The position numbers were made by a program, and so were the translations under genes. Source: Phymorhynchus buccinoides (Eukaryota > Mollusca > Gastropoda > Neogastropoda > Raphitomidae). Taken from it: a DNA stretch of 64,000 nucleotides. Below the pieces are notes generated by a model, which saw only the letters and a program-made list of their open reading frames with translations, made no database searches and was not told the origin of the DNA. Positions 10,819 through 20,436 of the stretch are shown piece after piece. Numbering within the stretch: position 1 is the first letter of the stretch; every line of letters begins with the position of its first letter. The DNA lies in NCBI GenBank assembly GCA_017654935.2, contig CM065698.1:1916301-1980300 (forward strand), in the 5' to 3' direction.

Positions 10819-11751
10819 CACACCCTTGTAAAAGTGGTCAGGCTCTGTTTCCCAATAAACCTATCCACCTCCCATCTTCTCCGCCCCACCCCCCAAATAA
10901 ACACGCACCGCACCCCCATATTATCTTTGAACATTAAAGACAATGATCATGAATATCTGTGTGTGTATATAACTATAAGTTCATGTCGATATAAAGTAAT
11001 GAGGGAGGAATCTTGATGGGAGTGTTGAACGACTTTGTGGGGGATCTGGGGGAACAACCCCCCACCACCACCACCCACCCCACCACCACCCCGAAGCTGA
11101 CGATATTTGGAATGTAAACGAACATTGGAGGCCTCTCCTGGGGGAATAATGCGTGAATTTTAAGATCCGCATTGTCCTTAGGTGAACCCTGGCATGGAAT
11201 GACATATGTTTTGGAGTGGCTATCATAAATTTCCTTTTTTTTCAGATGTGTGTGTGTGTGTGTTTGTAAACCTGAACACCCCCCCCCCCCTCCCTCCCTT
11301 TAACCACCTCTGTCAAAAAATGAAGAAATAATTTATCATTCACAACATTGCCTATATTTTCATTTAAACAACTCTCGAATGTTAAGGAGAACTCGAGTTT
11401 CAAACACTTAACAAATTCATTGGATTAATCTTGTTCTTACCTTCCTATCTTATTGCAATACCAATGTTTGAAATCAAATGTCACTGATGTCAGGCCACGT
11501 GCAACGCTATGCTGTAGGTGTGAATGAAGCAACCCGAAAACACATCACTTTCATCATGACGCAAAGATTTAGACCAATGCCAAAGTTGATTGTATCCTTT
11601 TCTATTCTGATTAGTCTGGGTTGCAAGATTGTGACACATAGCTACATGTATTACCTTCTATCCGTTCTAGCTAAAATCATGTCCTTAATAGTCATGGTGA
11701 AGTGGCGTTTGGAAGAATCCACATCCAAAAAGCGTGCTACACCCCTGTTAA
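10819..11751. other. Interruption of the 132 bp array
   Basis: Unique-looking sequence with a short poly-C at 11279-11291 and a GT run near 11247. The 104-codon frame at 11478-11792 has no recognisable domain. Confidence 0.4.
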
Positions 11752-11854
11752 GGCCTTGTCCGACGATGCTTCCTCTCGCATGCACCTGGTAGCTCTGTCA
11801 CGATGGGAGAACACTCTTGTGAAAGAGTGAGTGTTTGCGTCATTGGACAAGGCC
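11752..11854 (+). mobile_element. Short MITE with 10 bp TIRs (TTAA target type)
   Basis: GGCCTTGTCC and its exact complement GGACAAGGCC bound a 103 bp element. The left flank is TTAA (11748-11751) and the right flank TTTA (11855-11858), one substitution from a TTAA duplication. This resembles Kolobok- or piggyBac-type target choice; the superfamily is not established. Confidence 0.65.
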
Positions 11855-12004
11855 TTTAGTTTAATGTTACCAAGCATCCAATGTTAAATGCAAATGGTTG
11901 GTCTTTTTTACAGAAGGAACTCGTCATAATGATCTGCCTATAGCAATCATACGACAACACCTTAGCAGGCATGCACACAATTGCATTGTTAATGTTGCCT
12001 AATG

Positions 12005-12164
12005 CAGTGGAACCTCCCTTATAACACCTCCCATTATAAGACTCCCTCCCATATAAGATCTACTTTTCTGAGACATTGCCCTTCTTTGTAAGTGTTAAAA
12101 TTACCTCCCTTATAAGACCTCATTTTGGGTGATTTTTGAAGGTCTTATAAAGGAGGTTCCACTG
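12005..12164 (+). mobile_element. MITE with pogo/Tc1-like TIRs, 160 bp
   Basis: The left end is CAGTGGAACCTCCCTTATAA and the right end, reverse complemented, is CAGTGGAACCTCCTTTATAA, so the TIR is at least 23 bp with two mismatches. It lies between the GTTGCCTA and ATTCAATG parts of a 132 bp unit. The CAGTGGAACC-type end resembles pogo/Tc1-mariner elements. No clear TA duplication was found, so the superfamily is tentative. No coding capacity. Confidence 0.8.
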
Positions 12165-12307
12165 CATTCAATGTTTAATACAAATGGTTTGGTCTTATTT
12201 ACAGAGGGAAAATGTCAGAATGATCTGCCTACAGCAGTCATATGTCAACACCTCAGGATGCATGCACACAACTGCATTGTTACTGTTACCTAATATTCAA
12301 TGGTTAA

Positions 12308-12549
12308 CCCTTTCACCGCCAAAGTCGCATTTTAGCACCACAGTGATTTAACACCTAAGTCACTAAAAGTAAAAGGCATCAAATTTGTGTCTATTATCCA
12401 AAGACCCTATTGTCTTAGTTTTGGGAAGTAATGATAGACCTTATTTTATATGTCACAGAGGAATCCCCAATACTGCAGATGGATTTTGTTCTCTACCCAG
12501 GTAAATTTAATGGAAATGTTTGGCTGAAATATGGCTGGCGGTGAAAGGG
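12308..12549 (-). mobile_element. piggyBac-like MITE with intact TTAA duplication
   Basis: The 14 bp TIRs are CCCTTTCACCGCCA and TGGCGGTGAAAGGG, perfectly complementary, with TTAA on both sides (12304-12307 and 12550-12553). Neighbouring 132 bp units carry the empty site AATGTTTAAAGC with a single TTAA, so the insertion is verified internally. TTAA targets and CCC-starting TIRs are diagnostic of piggyBac-type elements. Relatives at 15266-15814 and 51006-51255 lie in the opposite orientation. No transposase is encoded. Confidence 0.93.
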
Positions 12550-13459
12550 TTAAAGCAAATGGTTTGGTCTTTCTTACAGAAGGAGAAGGTCATAGTGATC
12601 TTCTGCCTACAGCAGTCATATATCAACACCTCAGGAGGCATGCACACAATGGCATTGTTACTGTTACCTAATATTCAATGTTTAAAGCAAATGGTTTGGT
12701 CTTTCTTACAGAAGGAGAAGGTCATAGTGATCTTCTGCCTACAGCAGTCATATATCAACACCTCAGGAGGCATGCACACAATGGCATTGTTACTGTTACC
12801 TAATATTCAATGTTTAAAGCAAATGGTTTGGTCTTTCTTACAGAAGGAGAATATAGTGATCTTCTGCCTACAGCAGTCATGTTAACACCTCAGGAGGCAT
12901 GCACACAATTGCATTGTTACTGTTACCTAATATTCAATGTTTAAAGCAAATGGTTTGGTCTTTCTTACAGAAGGAGAAGGTCATAGTGATCTTCTGCCTA
13001 CAGCAGTCATATGTTAACACCTCAGGAGGCATGCACACAATTGCATTGTTACTGTTACCTAATATTCAATGTTTAAAGCAAATGGTTTGGTCTTTCTTAC
13101 AGAAGGAGAAGGTCATAGTGATCTTCTGCCTATGTACAGCAGTCATATATGTCAACACCTCAGGAGGCAAGCACACAATGGCATTGTTATTGTTACCTAA
13201 TATTCAATGTTTAAAGCAAATGGTTTGGTCTTTCTTACAGAAGGAGAAGGTCATAGTGATCTTCTGCCTACAGCAGTCATACATGTCAACACCTCAGGAG
13301 GCAAGCACACAACAAACTGGTGGGTGTGCAAACTGCAGCAGCAAAGAAACTCTACGTAGAGCTGGACAGCAGAGGGGCTTCAGAAGGAAAACGACAGAAT
13401 GGTCTGCCCACAGCAGTCAAACAACAATGCTTCAGGAGGCAGGCAACGGTAAGTTAACA

Positions 13460-13610
13460 TCTGTAGTGTAGTGTGTGTGTTCGTGTGTGTGTGTTGTGTG
13501 TATGCAAATGACCACGGAAATACACATGCATGTATTTATATATGTGTGTGTTGTGTGTATGCAAATGATCGCGTAAATACACATGCATGTATTTGTGTGT
13601 GTATTTGTGT
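13460..13610 (+). repeat. GT-rich two-copy duplication
   Basis: Two copies of about 59 bp contain GTGTGTATGCAAATGA and AAATACACATGCATGTATTT. It is part of a degenerate GT-rich stretch. Confidence 0.8.
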
Positions 13611-13737
13611 GTGTGCATGGGTGCGATCCCCCAAATAACCAAGCAAGCTGAAAGGCAGGGAGGGATCCAGGGACCACCCAGGCCCAGACGGGGCACAGGG
13701 GCAGAGCTGCATTGAAGCTGAACTGAAAATAGAATTA

Positions 13738-13809
13738 CAGCGGAATCCCGATAACTCAAAAACACTGGATAACTCAAAAAACACTGGATAACTCAAAAAC
13801 ACTGGATAC
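13738..13809 (+). repeat. Short 18 bp satellite at a pogo-like MITE left end
   Basis: CAGCGGAATCCCGATAACTC follows a TA dinucleotide and runs directly into three units of AACACTGGATAACTCAAA. The CAGxGGAATCCCGATAACTC form is like a pogo/Tc1-type TIR. This suggests the 18 bp satellite, also found at 17793, 22425, 36020 and 47753, grew out of a MITE terminus. The array is cut by the hAT element that starts at 13810. Confidence 0.7.
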
Positions 13810-14030
13810 TAGAGGTGGGGAAAAAACCCGGTTTGAACCGAAAAACCGGTCTTGAAATTCCGCGGTTCGAAAAACCGGTTCGAGTTGCTGTGAACCGGTT
13901 TTTTAACTGCAAACTGAAAGTAAGTTTCTCTTAGAATAACGCATTCTTTTCGAAGAACAACGCTGAATCTCAGCGCAGAGTGGGTGTTTGCAAACCAAGA
14001 GTAGCTGTTTCTAGTTGTCTGGTGTTGTAA

Positions 14031-14156
14031 GGAGCAAGTATGGCCATGATTAGGCCTACACCACAGGAACGAACATTTGGAGGCATTTTCTCCTTGGAAA
14101 AAAATCGAAAGAGTGATGGAGTGATTGTAGAAACTATTGCACCAAGAGAATTGTGA
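14031..14156 (+). pseudogene. Possible hAT transposase C-terminal remnant
   Basis: An open stretch between TAA (14028-14030) and TGA (14154-14156) includes PTPQERTFGGIF, followed by a basic EKNRKSDG segment and VIVETIA. The hAT dimerisation domain characteristically has Pro-x-x-x-Glu-Arg-x-Phe, then a basic run and a hydrophobic helix. The match is short and by eye only. Its position inside a hAT element makes it plausible; it encodes at most 41 residues. Confidence 0.35.
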
Positions 14157-14260
14157 ATGGAACAACAATAAAACAATGTCTTTTGAAGTTTATTTAATTT
14201 CATTTCTATAAATTCTTATGCTAAGAAGATGAGCAAATATGTTCGGAAAAAAAATGATAT

Positions 14261-14261
<1 letters not shown>

Positions 14262-14333
<72 letters not shown>

Positions 14334-14365
14334 CTCTCTCTCTCCCCTCTCTCTCTCTCTCCCCC

Positions 14366-14406
<41 letters not shown>
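14262..14406. repeat. (CA)n/(CT)n compound microsatellite
   Basis: Alternating CA and CT tracts inside the hAT element. Confidence 0.96.
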
Positions 14407-15265
14407 TTATAGGCATCTAAAGTAAATCCCCAATGCCCCACATGGCCGAAAGGCCGGAGAGGGCGTAAAAACACTATTATCACATATCACGCTTCATAAA
14501 CTGCTTATTAACGTACATCCAGTAGTTATTGTTCGATTAAAATGAATGCGCTTACTGATGTCTAAAAGTAGAATATGTCATTACTGTTGTAAGAATGAGA
14601 TAGTAGCAATAACAGCTTTTCTCCACCCAACCCTGGGATTGAGAGAGAGAATGTGTGTGCGTGCATGTGCGTGTACAAGCGCGCGTGTGTGCGGTTGTGC
14701 GCGTGTGACTGTGTGTGTGTGTGCGCGCGCGCGCTCGTGTGTGATATTTTTTCCTTGCATTGTATTGTGAAAGATTTTCTCTTCTCATTTTGTTTATCTG
14801 TTCAGGTACATAATTAAGATTATTATATTTTGTATTCCTTATCCTCCCGCTACATATCTGATTATTCTCAAAGCTGGTTCATTGCGTTGTGAATGTGCCA
14901 CCATCCTTCACACTCCAACCGCCATATGACGTTTTGTTTTTGCTTTGGTTTAATTATTTTCATTATGATTATAATATTTTTCAACTACACCCCTACCCTC
15001 ACCTTCCTTTGACACGGGCAGATGGACCCGTCATTAAAATGTTTGTTGGAGTTGAGCCAAGTTTTTAGTTGAGTGTGTGTGTATGTGTGCGCGCGCGTGT
15101 GTGAATATTCTGACAAATACATATGTTTGCATAGGTGAAACTACTGATGCGAGTACTGGTTAAAAAAACCGGTTCCAAAAGACCGGTTCGGGACGAAAAA
15201 CCGGTTTAAAATCCGGTTCGAAAATTTGAACCGGTTCTCAACTCTACTGGATACTCAATACTTGA

Positions 15266-15814
15266 CCCTTTCGACGCCAGCCATTTTTCAGGAAAACATT
15301 TCCATTAAACTTTCCTGGGTAGAGAAACAAAAATAGTCTGCAATAGTGGTGATTCCTCTATGACATGCATAAAGTAAGGCCTGTCCTTACCTCCCCAATG
15401 GTCTGCAATAGTGGTGATTCCTCTATAACATGCATAAAGTAAGGCCTGTCCTTACCTCCCCAATGGTCTGCAATAGTGGTGATTCCTCTATGACATGCAT
15501 AAAGTAAGGCCTGTCCTTACCTCCCCAATGGTCTGCAATAGTGGTGATTCCTCTATGACATGCATAAAGTAAGGCCTGTCCTTACCTCCCCAATGGTCTG
15601 CAATAGTGGTGATTCCTCTATAACATGCATAAAGTAAGGCCTGTCCTTACCTCCCCAATGGTCTGCAATAGTGGTGATTCCTCTATAACATGCATAAAGT
15701 AAGGCCTGTCCTTGAAAATAGGCTCTTTGGATAATAGACCCTGGTTTGAGGCTTTTTTGTGACATGGGTGTTAAATCAATGTGGTGCTGAAGTGCGATAT
15801 TGGCGGTGAGGGGG
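15266..15814 (+). mobile_element. piggyBac-like MITE with an internal 65 bp tandem expansion
   Basis: Ends are CCCTTTCGACGCCAG and TGGCGGTGAGGGGG, flanked by TTGA (15262-15265) and TTAA (15815-15818). The ends and interior align with the 250 bp relative at 51006-51255 and, reversed, with 12308-12549. The extra length is six copies of a 65 bp unit containing GGTCTGCAATAGTGGTGATT and GCATAAAGTAAGGCC. The relatives have one copy of this segment, so the array grew after insertion. Confidence 0.88.
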
Positions 15815-15944
15815 TTAATTACTATTGAATGATTCTTGTCATATAATCTATGTTTTGCTTCCAATACGCCACTTAAAATTGCATCACTTCACACAATTTG
15901 CAAGGTTGAATGTTACTCTTTGATAAGATCTTGCATAGTCTTGC

Positions 15945-17010
15945 TCACCGCAGACTCAAGCTTTCCCTAAGCTACTAATTTACAACCGTACTTGGAACCA
16001 AAAAAACTGGCTTACGACTGTGTTATGAATCCACCTTTCCAGAAGAAATATGAAGATAATCCTTCGAGTATTCCACCTCTGGGCATTCGCATCCTTCCTC
16101 ATCTGGAAGAGGCAGATATTGATTTGGTTCCAAATCTGACGAAGGTGTTTCTTCTGCTGCTTTTATTCCATCATCGCTTTAAAGTGTATTCCAACGGAAA
16201 GTTCTGTGTATACTGCCGAGCTGACTGCTCTTGTCATTGCTCTTAAGTTGAGCGAGCAATCCGAGAATAAAAAGTTTATAGTTTGCACCGATTCCCTTTC
16301 AGCCTTAGAGGCTATTGCTGTAAAAAAACCCACCTTGAAGCATCCGGAACTAAAGAATTCTTTGAACTGTTTACACTTCTAAAATCCAAAGGTTATGACA
16401 TCATCTTGGCATGGGTCCCTGGTCATGTCGGTATTCGAGGGAATGAGGAGACGGACCGTCTGGCCAGGGAAGCTGTAAGAGATCCTCCTTTGTGGGCGTA
16501 CGTTCCGTCCTCCGACATGAGATGTGGAGTTTCTAATTATGTAAAACATCTCGGGCAGGAGGAATAGAACCTTCAACAAGATAACAAACTTTACAACATT
16601 CGTCCAGACCTTAAAGAATATCTTCTTTCGGCTGCTGGCAGCCGGAAGGAAGAAACTGTTTTATGTAGACTACACACTGGACACACATACTACACGCATT
16701 CCTTTTTACTGAAAGGACAGGACCCGCCTTACTGTGTAGCATGCGATTCTCCAATTTCCATTCGTCATGTTCTTTTGGACTGCTGGGATTTATACGACAT
16801 TGAAGGAAACACTACACTGCGGAGTCAATGAAGGTTTTGTTCCGTGACGTTCCGCCTGACACGATCTTTAATTACTTGAAAAAGATTATTATATTTCACT
16901 TGATGTAAACTACTGTGATGTTTTTAACCCAAGACGTGTCATGTTTTTACTGGCTAAGTTTGTGATTGATTAATGGTTTTTAACAAAAGTATTTTAACAA
17001 CAACAACAAC
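15945..17010 (+). pseudogene. I-clade LINE, RNase H and C-terminal region, decayed
   Basis: Frameshifted plus-strand frames give AYDCVMNPPFQKKYE and PPLGIRILPHLEE (post-RT region). A type-I RNase H follows, with SVYTAELTALVIAL (catalytic Glu), FIVCTDSLSALEAI (catalytic Asp), and AWVPGHVGIRGNEETDRLAR (His and final Asp). Next come RLHTGHTYYTHSFLLKG and a Cys-x-x-Cys...H-x-x-x-x-Cys knuckle (YCVACDSPISIRHVLLDC), and finally VLFRDVPPDTIFNYL. The element ends in a (CAA)n tail near 17010. An RNase H after RT marks the I superfamily. The equivalent site at about 51378 lacks it. Multiple stops make it non-functional. Confidence 0.9.
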
Positions 17011-17109
17011 TTTGATTTTGTTCTCTACCTTGGTAAGATGTAACGTGGTGAGATGTAACGTGGTGACAGCCCTGACATGGCCTTTGCTGTCGACGGGGCT
17101 ATAATTTTA

Positions 17110-17790
17110 ATCTGATCTTAATCTGTAGTTATTTAGATCCTGTGTGAGGAGTGTGCGTGTGTGTGTCAGGGCTTCCGATTGTCCCTCAAAACAAGGGGTC
17201 CCAGGGACTCCTCGCTTACAGCATAGAGGGTCCTAGAGGCGGGATAGAGGGTCCCAGTGGCATTGCGAATGCTATAAAGAATTTTTCTAGTGCATCCCTG
17301 GGACCCTCTGCACATTCTTTTAGAGGGTCATTTAGAATTTTAGTGCTTCATATACCCTCTGGTGTGTGTGTGTGTGTGTGTTCTTTTGTGATGCTATCCT
17401 ATCTTCCTGCTTCTAGTTCTTCATATTTTTGGTCTTTAATTAGCACTGTTGTTATTGACATTATTCATGTTGTTGTTAGTGTTGTCATTATTGTTGTTTT
17501 GTAATGAAAAATTACACAACCCCCTCTCTTCAATGACTAATAATATTATATAATATACTTCTCTCAATTAAGCCTCACCAACCAATTATGATATCATTAC
17601 TACTATATTTTTGTTTGTAACTGAGCCCTGTCCTGATATTGATGAACTATTTATTTATATTTTACTTTATTTGCTAAAATGTTGTTACATGTATATGTTG
17701 ATACTTGATTGGATGAAAGATTGAGTGAAAGCAGGAATTGTGGAATGTAAGAAGAGATGGAATAAAAAAAAAATATTGAACATAAATTTA
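17110..17790 (+). repeat. Duplicated module, copy 1 right part (pairs with 51378-51850)
   Basis: From CTGTAGTTATTTAGATCCTG to a terminal GATGGAATAAAAAAA it aligns with 51378-51850. Together with 15255-15945 it forms one module that includes the piggyBac-like MITE. The A-rich end with AATAAA looks like a polyadenylated 3' end, but no gene was recognised. In each copy a different satellite (18 bp here, 81 bp there) starts just past this end. Confidence 0.88.
17167..17361 (+). mobile_element. Possible hAT-like MITE, 195 bp
   Basis: Present here but absent at the matching site near 51420-51431. It starts CAGGGCTTCC and ends TATACCCTCTG, flanked by GTGTGTGT on both sides. Because it sits in a GT repeat the 8 bp duplication is not informative. 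TIR similarity is limited to a few bases. Confidence 0.5.
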
Positions 17791-17792
17791 AA

Positions 17793-17935
17793 AACACTGG
17801 ATAACTCAAAAACACTGCATAACTCAAAAACACCGGATAACTCAAAAACACCGGATAACTCAAAAACACTGGATAACTCAAAAACACCGGATAACTCAAA
17901 AACACTGGATAACTCAAAAACACTGGATAACTTGA
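17793..17935 (+). repeat. 18 bp satellite, about 8 units
   Basis: Unit AACACTGGATAACTCAAA with occasional T-to-C changes (CACCGG). As 18 is a multiple of three, the minus strand reads as repeated YPVFLS; this is not a gene. It starts compound block copy 1. Confidence 0.96.
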
Positions 17936-17995
17936 AATAAGTTTCTGGTCCCAGTTTAACAATCTCAATGCTAAAAATGTCTTCTTGTTATAACA

Positions 17996-18598
17996 TATTT
18001 TATTTCCTCTCTCATCCTTCCACTCCACAATTCCTTCGTTCTCTCACACACCCATCCATCAATATCAATTATCAATATTAAGCATATTGATAACATTTGT
18101 ACATGTATAAAAATGTATGAATCAGTCAAACAATAAATTGCATTTAAAATCTAAAGTGTTTCTTTGTGTTTCTGATTTGATAGAGTGAATGAGTGAGTGA
18201 CTGAGTTTGTAATCATGTGGAAATGAGAAGGTTGGAAATTTTATATAATAATAAGTAGTGATTACTACAAGGGTTTTTTCTCCATTTTTAAGCAAACATG
18301 CAAAGATAAATCATGTAACATAACATTACTACAAGTATACATAGTTTTGTGATTTGTACCCCTGCTAACCCACCCCAACCCCGCTACTTAGCTACTACAT
18401 TCTAGTCTACATATTTACCTCACATCGTCGTCTCTGTGGCCCCTCTAGTGTGCACCGGTCGTCCCAATCGTAGCCATCTCTCCAGCGGACCGTTAGTTCT
18501 CCTAGATCTCTACCCACAACCCCCTTTCCTGCCCCGCTCGTGCTAATCCTATCTACAACTAGAATTACTGTTCCTGACTCTCACCACATTCTTCCCCC
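17996..18598 (-). mobile_element. LTR-like element, copy 1
   Basis: On the minus strand the segment starts TGTGGTGAGAGTCAGG and ends TTATAACA, so it has TG...CA ends. Directly upstream (plus 18599-18617) is AACTTGAGGGGGAAGAA, a purine run abutting TG as a polypurine tract abuts a 3' LTR. A TATATAAAATTTCC TATA-like box lies inside (plus about 18240-18253). Copies at 22878-23493 and 36195-36837 are nearly identical. No gag-pol or primer-binding site was recognised, so identification rests on LTR architecture. Confidence 0.68.
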
Positions 18599-18745
18599 TC
18601 AAGTTTTTAAGCCTCCCTTCCTGTCCCATTTTTTCTTTTAAATTTTAATTTGAAGCAAAATCTCATTCTCTCTAACAACTCTTAACATCAACTCAACTTG
18701 TACTAGTTAGCAACACCAGAACAGGTTCAATTATACAATGAGAAC
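18599..18745 (-). other. Polypurine tract and internal remnant of the LTR element
   Basis: Follows the LTR-like copy, with the polypurine run at 18599-18617 and about 130 bases shared with 23494-23650 and 36838-36980. Here it joins directly to the 1.6 kb module, whereas copies 2 and 3 continue into kilobases of pyrimidine-rich sequence. This indicates a deletion or recombination in copy 1. Confidence 0.6.
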
Positions 18746-19808
18746 TCTCTCAATCTCCTACTTTTTCTTTACTTTTAAATACCCCTCACCATTTATTTAT
18801 TTTTATTTTCATCCCACTTCCCGTGAATTCGCAATACCCAGTTCCATTTCCTCTCCACTTCCACCACTGACTTTCCCCCTCTCCAAGATCATATGTCCGA
18901 CCTTCCCCACCATGAGCCAAGACCAGGTTTATTGCAGGCCTTTCAATCATGTTTACGGCACACAAAGCCTCTCCTGAATTCTTCCCACTGTTGACCCCTG
19001 TCAACTCAAGCTTGCAAAGGACCTCAGCAGACACATATTTTTAACTTCTTCTCCTGGGCTTCTCTCATTTTCCTTCCGGCCCAACATCCTCAATCTCTTA
19101 CGTTCCCTCTTCCAATATCCTTCTTCCCCTCATTCCACTTGCCTTGCATCTTTCTTCTTCACACTCAATTCTTGCCACTCCTGTTCAAGTCTCCACACCT
19201 CACAATTTCTTCCTTCTAAGACCAATTCATCCTCTCTTTTGGAGCTCTGCATTTCTCCCCTCTCTCCATCTCTATCACTGTTCTCACACTCTTTAATTCA
19301 CCCCTCATCAACCTTTCCTTCCTCTCTCCTTCTCCCTCACTCCTCCATTTTCCCTACATTTCTCCTCAATGAGTCAATCTCTCCACACTCCACTCTTTCC
19401 TTTCCATCTGTCTATCACCCACCTCTTCCTCCTGTTCCATGGTCCTCACCAAAACGTTTGACAGCAGGCCAGAATATGTGGGTCACCATGGGCCGGTTGC
19501 AGGGGCTTGCTTAGCAGGTCTTAAGTTTGCTTAACTCTAAGATTTTCCTAAATGTTGTAGGTCACAAGGAACTCTGGTTGCATGGGCTTGCTTAGGCACT
19601 AAGAAATCTTATATATTTTCCTAAAGTTAGGACTGCTCCCCCCCTGCCTTAAATGCGATCTTAGCTTACTTAGTTCGCCTTCTCAACATGCGAACTCACA
19701 TTGTTTAGCAGGTTGTATGTGACAAAATCTGTTGCAAAAAGGGGTTTTAAATATTTATTTTTTAAAAACACTCTTTTGGAACAGTGTTATATTCAGATTT
19801 CACAGAGA

Positions 19809-19843
<35 letters not shown>

Positions 19844-20046
19844 CAAATGTTATAAAGTTTGTATGAGTTTGTATATCATAAGATAATACATAAGAAATGT
19901 GTAGGAATTTTATTCTTTAAAAGTTAGAAGAAAACATGCTTGCTTTGAGTTTTCACTTTGAAAGGTTTAAGTTCATCTAAATAATTTGTTTTTAATTATT
20001 TATGTCTGTGGTTGCTCTGTATTACTGCAACACACACACACACTCA

Positions 20047-20100
<54 letters not shown>

Positions 20101-20370
20101 CTCCCCCCCCCCCCCCCCCCTTTCAGTCACTGTCTCAATCACACAGGTCTAAATCAGTAAATGGCTTGAAATCCTGTACAATTCGTCACGCTTCAGTTCA
20201 CTTTGAAGGGTGTTTAAACTGGACTTCTGCCTGAGGCTACTGACCACAGCTAACTTCATTGGTCAGTTTCTTTCTTTGTGGTGACGTGTACAAAAGCTGG
20301 GTAGGTTATCCATTCTCTGCTGAAAATAGATTGCCTGACCCACATCTTAGTAAAGAATAGTCCTGAGATG
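18746..20370 (+). repeat. 1.6 kb shared module, copy 1
   Basis: Aligns with 33200-34800 and 44890-46590. Landmarks are ACCATGAGCCAAGACCAGG, GGGCCGGTTGCAGGGGCTTG, a (GA)n run, a (CT)n-poly-C tract and GCTGGGTAGGTTATCCATTC. A minus-strand frame of up to 82 codons near 18786-19034 is conserved in all three copies but has no recognised domain. The GGGCCGGTTGCA point (19489), with repeated GCTTGCTTA/TCTTAAG motifs, resembles the end of a DNA transposon of PIF/Harbinger type; the other end is not clear. Confidence 0.88.
20034..20120. repeat. (CA)n(CT)n-poly-C tract
   Basis: The equivalent tract differs greatly in length in the other two copies of the module (about 34495-34549 and 46206-46344). Confidence 0.95.
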
Positions 20371-20436
20371 ACCCATGCAACACTGTTGGGTGGATTTGTC
20401 TTAAGAAAATCTTTTCTAAGAATTCTTTGGGGTTAA

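Larger units (their letters stand above)
11866..13449 (+). repeat. 132 bp tandem array, block 2
   Basis: The shared point TTAAAGCAAATGG falls at 12550, 12682 and 12814, giving a period of exactly 132 bp (44 codons). Units contain GGTTTGGTCTTTCTTACAG, CTTCTGCCTACAGCAGTCAT, CAACACCTCAGGAGGCATGC and CTGTTACCTAATATTCAATG. Later units are nearly identical and decay at 13312-13449. The long plus-strand frames (12520-12885, 12899-13471) follow from the period being a multiple of three. Two unrelated MITEs are inserted inside the array. Confidence 0.95.
13810..15246 (+). mobile_element. hAT transposon, 1.44 kb, 8 bp TSD
   Basis: The element starts TAGAGGTGGGGAAAA and ends, reverse complemented, TAGAGTTGAGAACC. 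It is flanked by the exact 8 bp duplication CTGGATAC (13802-13809 and 15247-15254), as hAT elements make. About 100 bases inside each end are packed with AACCGGTT, CCGGTTCGAA and related palindromic motifs, the usual clustering of hAT transposase-binding sites. The interior holds CA/CT and GT microsatellites and at most a fragment of transposase (14040-14156), so the copy is non-autonomous. It inserted into the 18 bp satellite. Confidence 0.92.

Noticed and set aside
11478..11792. 104-codon hydrophobic frame
   Set aside because: No family recognised, ends inside a MITE, and no coding-type features.
10428..13449. Array of duplicated exons with TTTCTTACAG acceptor sites
   Set aside because: The acceptor-like motif recurs because the whole 132 bp unit recurs; no donor sites at a consistent position and no protein domain.
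12520..13471. Plus-strand frames of 121 and 190 codons, reading LLLPNIQCLKQMVWSFLQKE repeats
   Set aside because: Product of the 132 bp (44-codon) tandem repeat; no domain, and indels in the array break the frame.
18786..19034. Minus-strand frame of up to 82 codons conserved in three places (also 33283-33486 and 44936-45184)
   Set aside because: Conservation follows from segmental duplication; no recognisable domain and the complementary strand is equally conserved.
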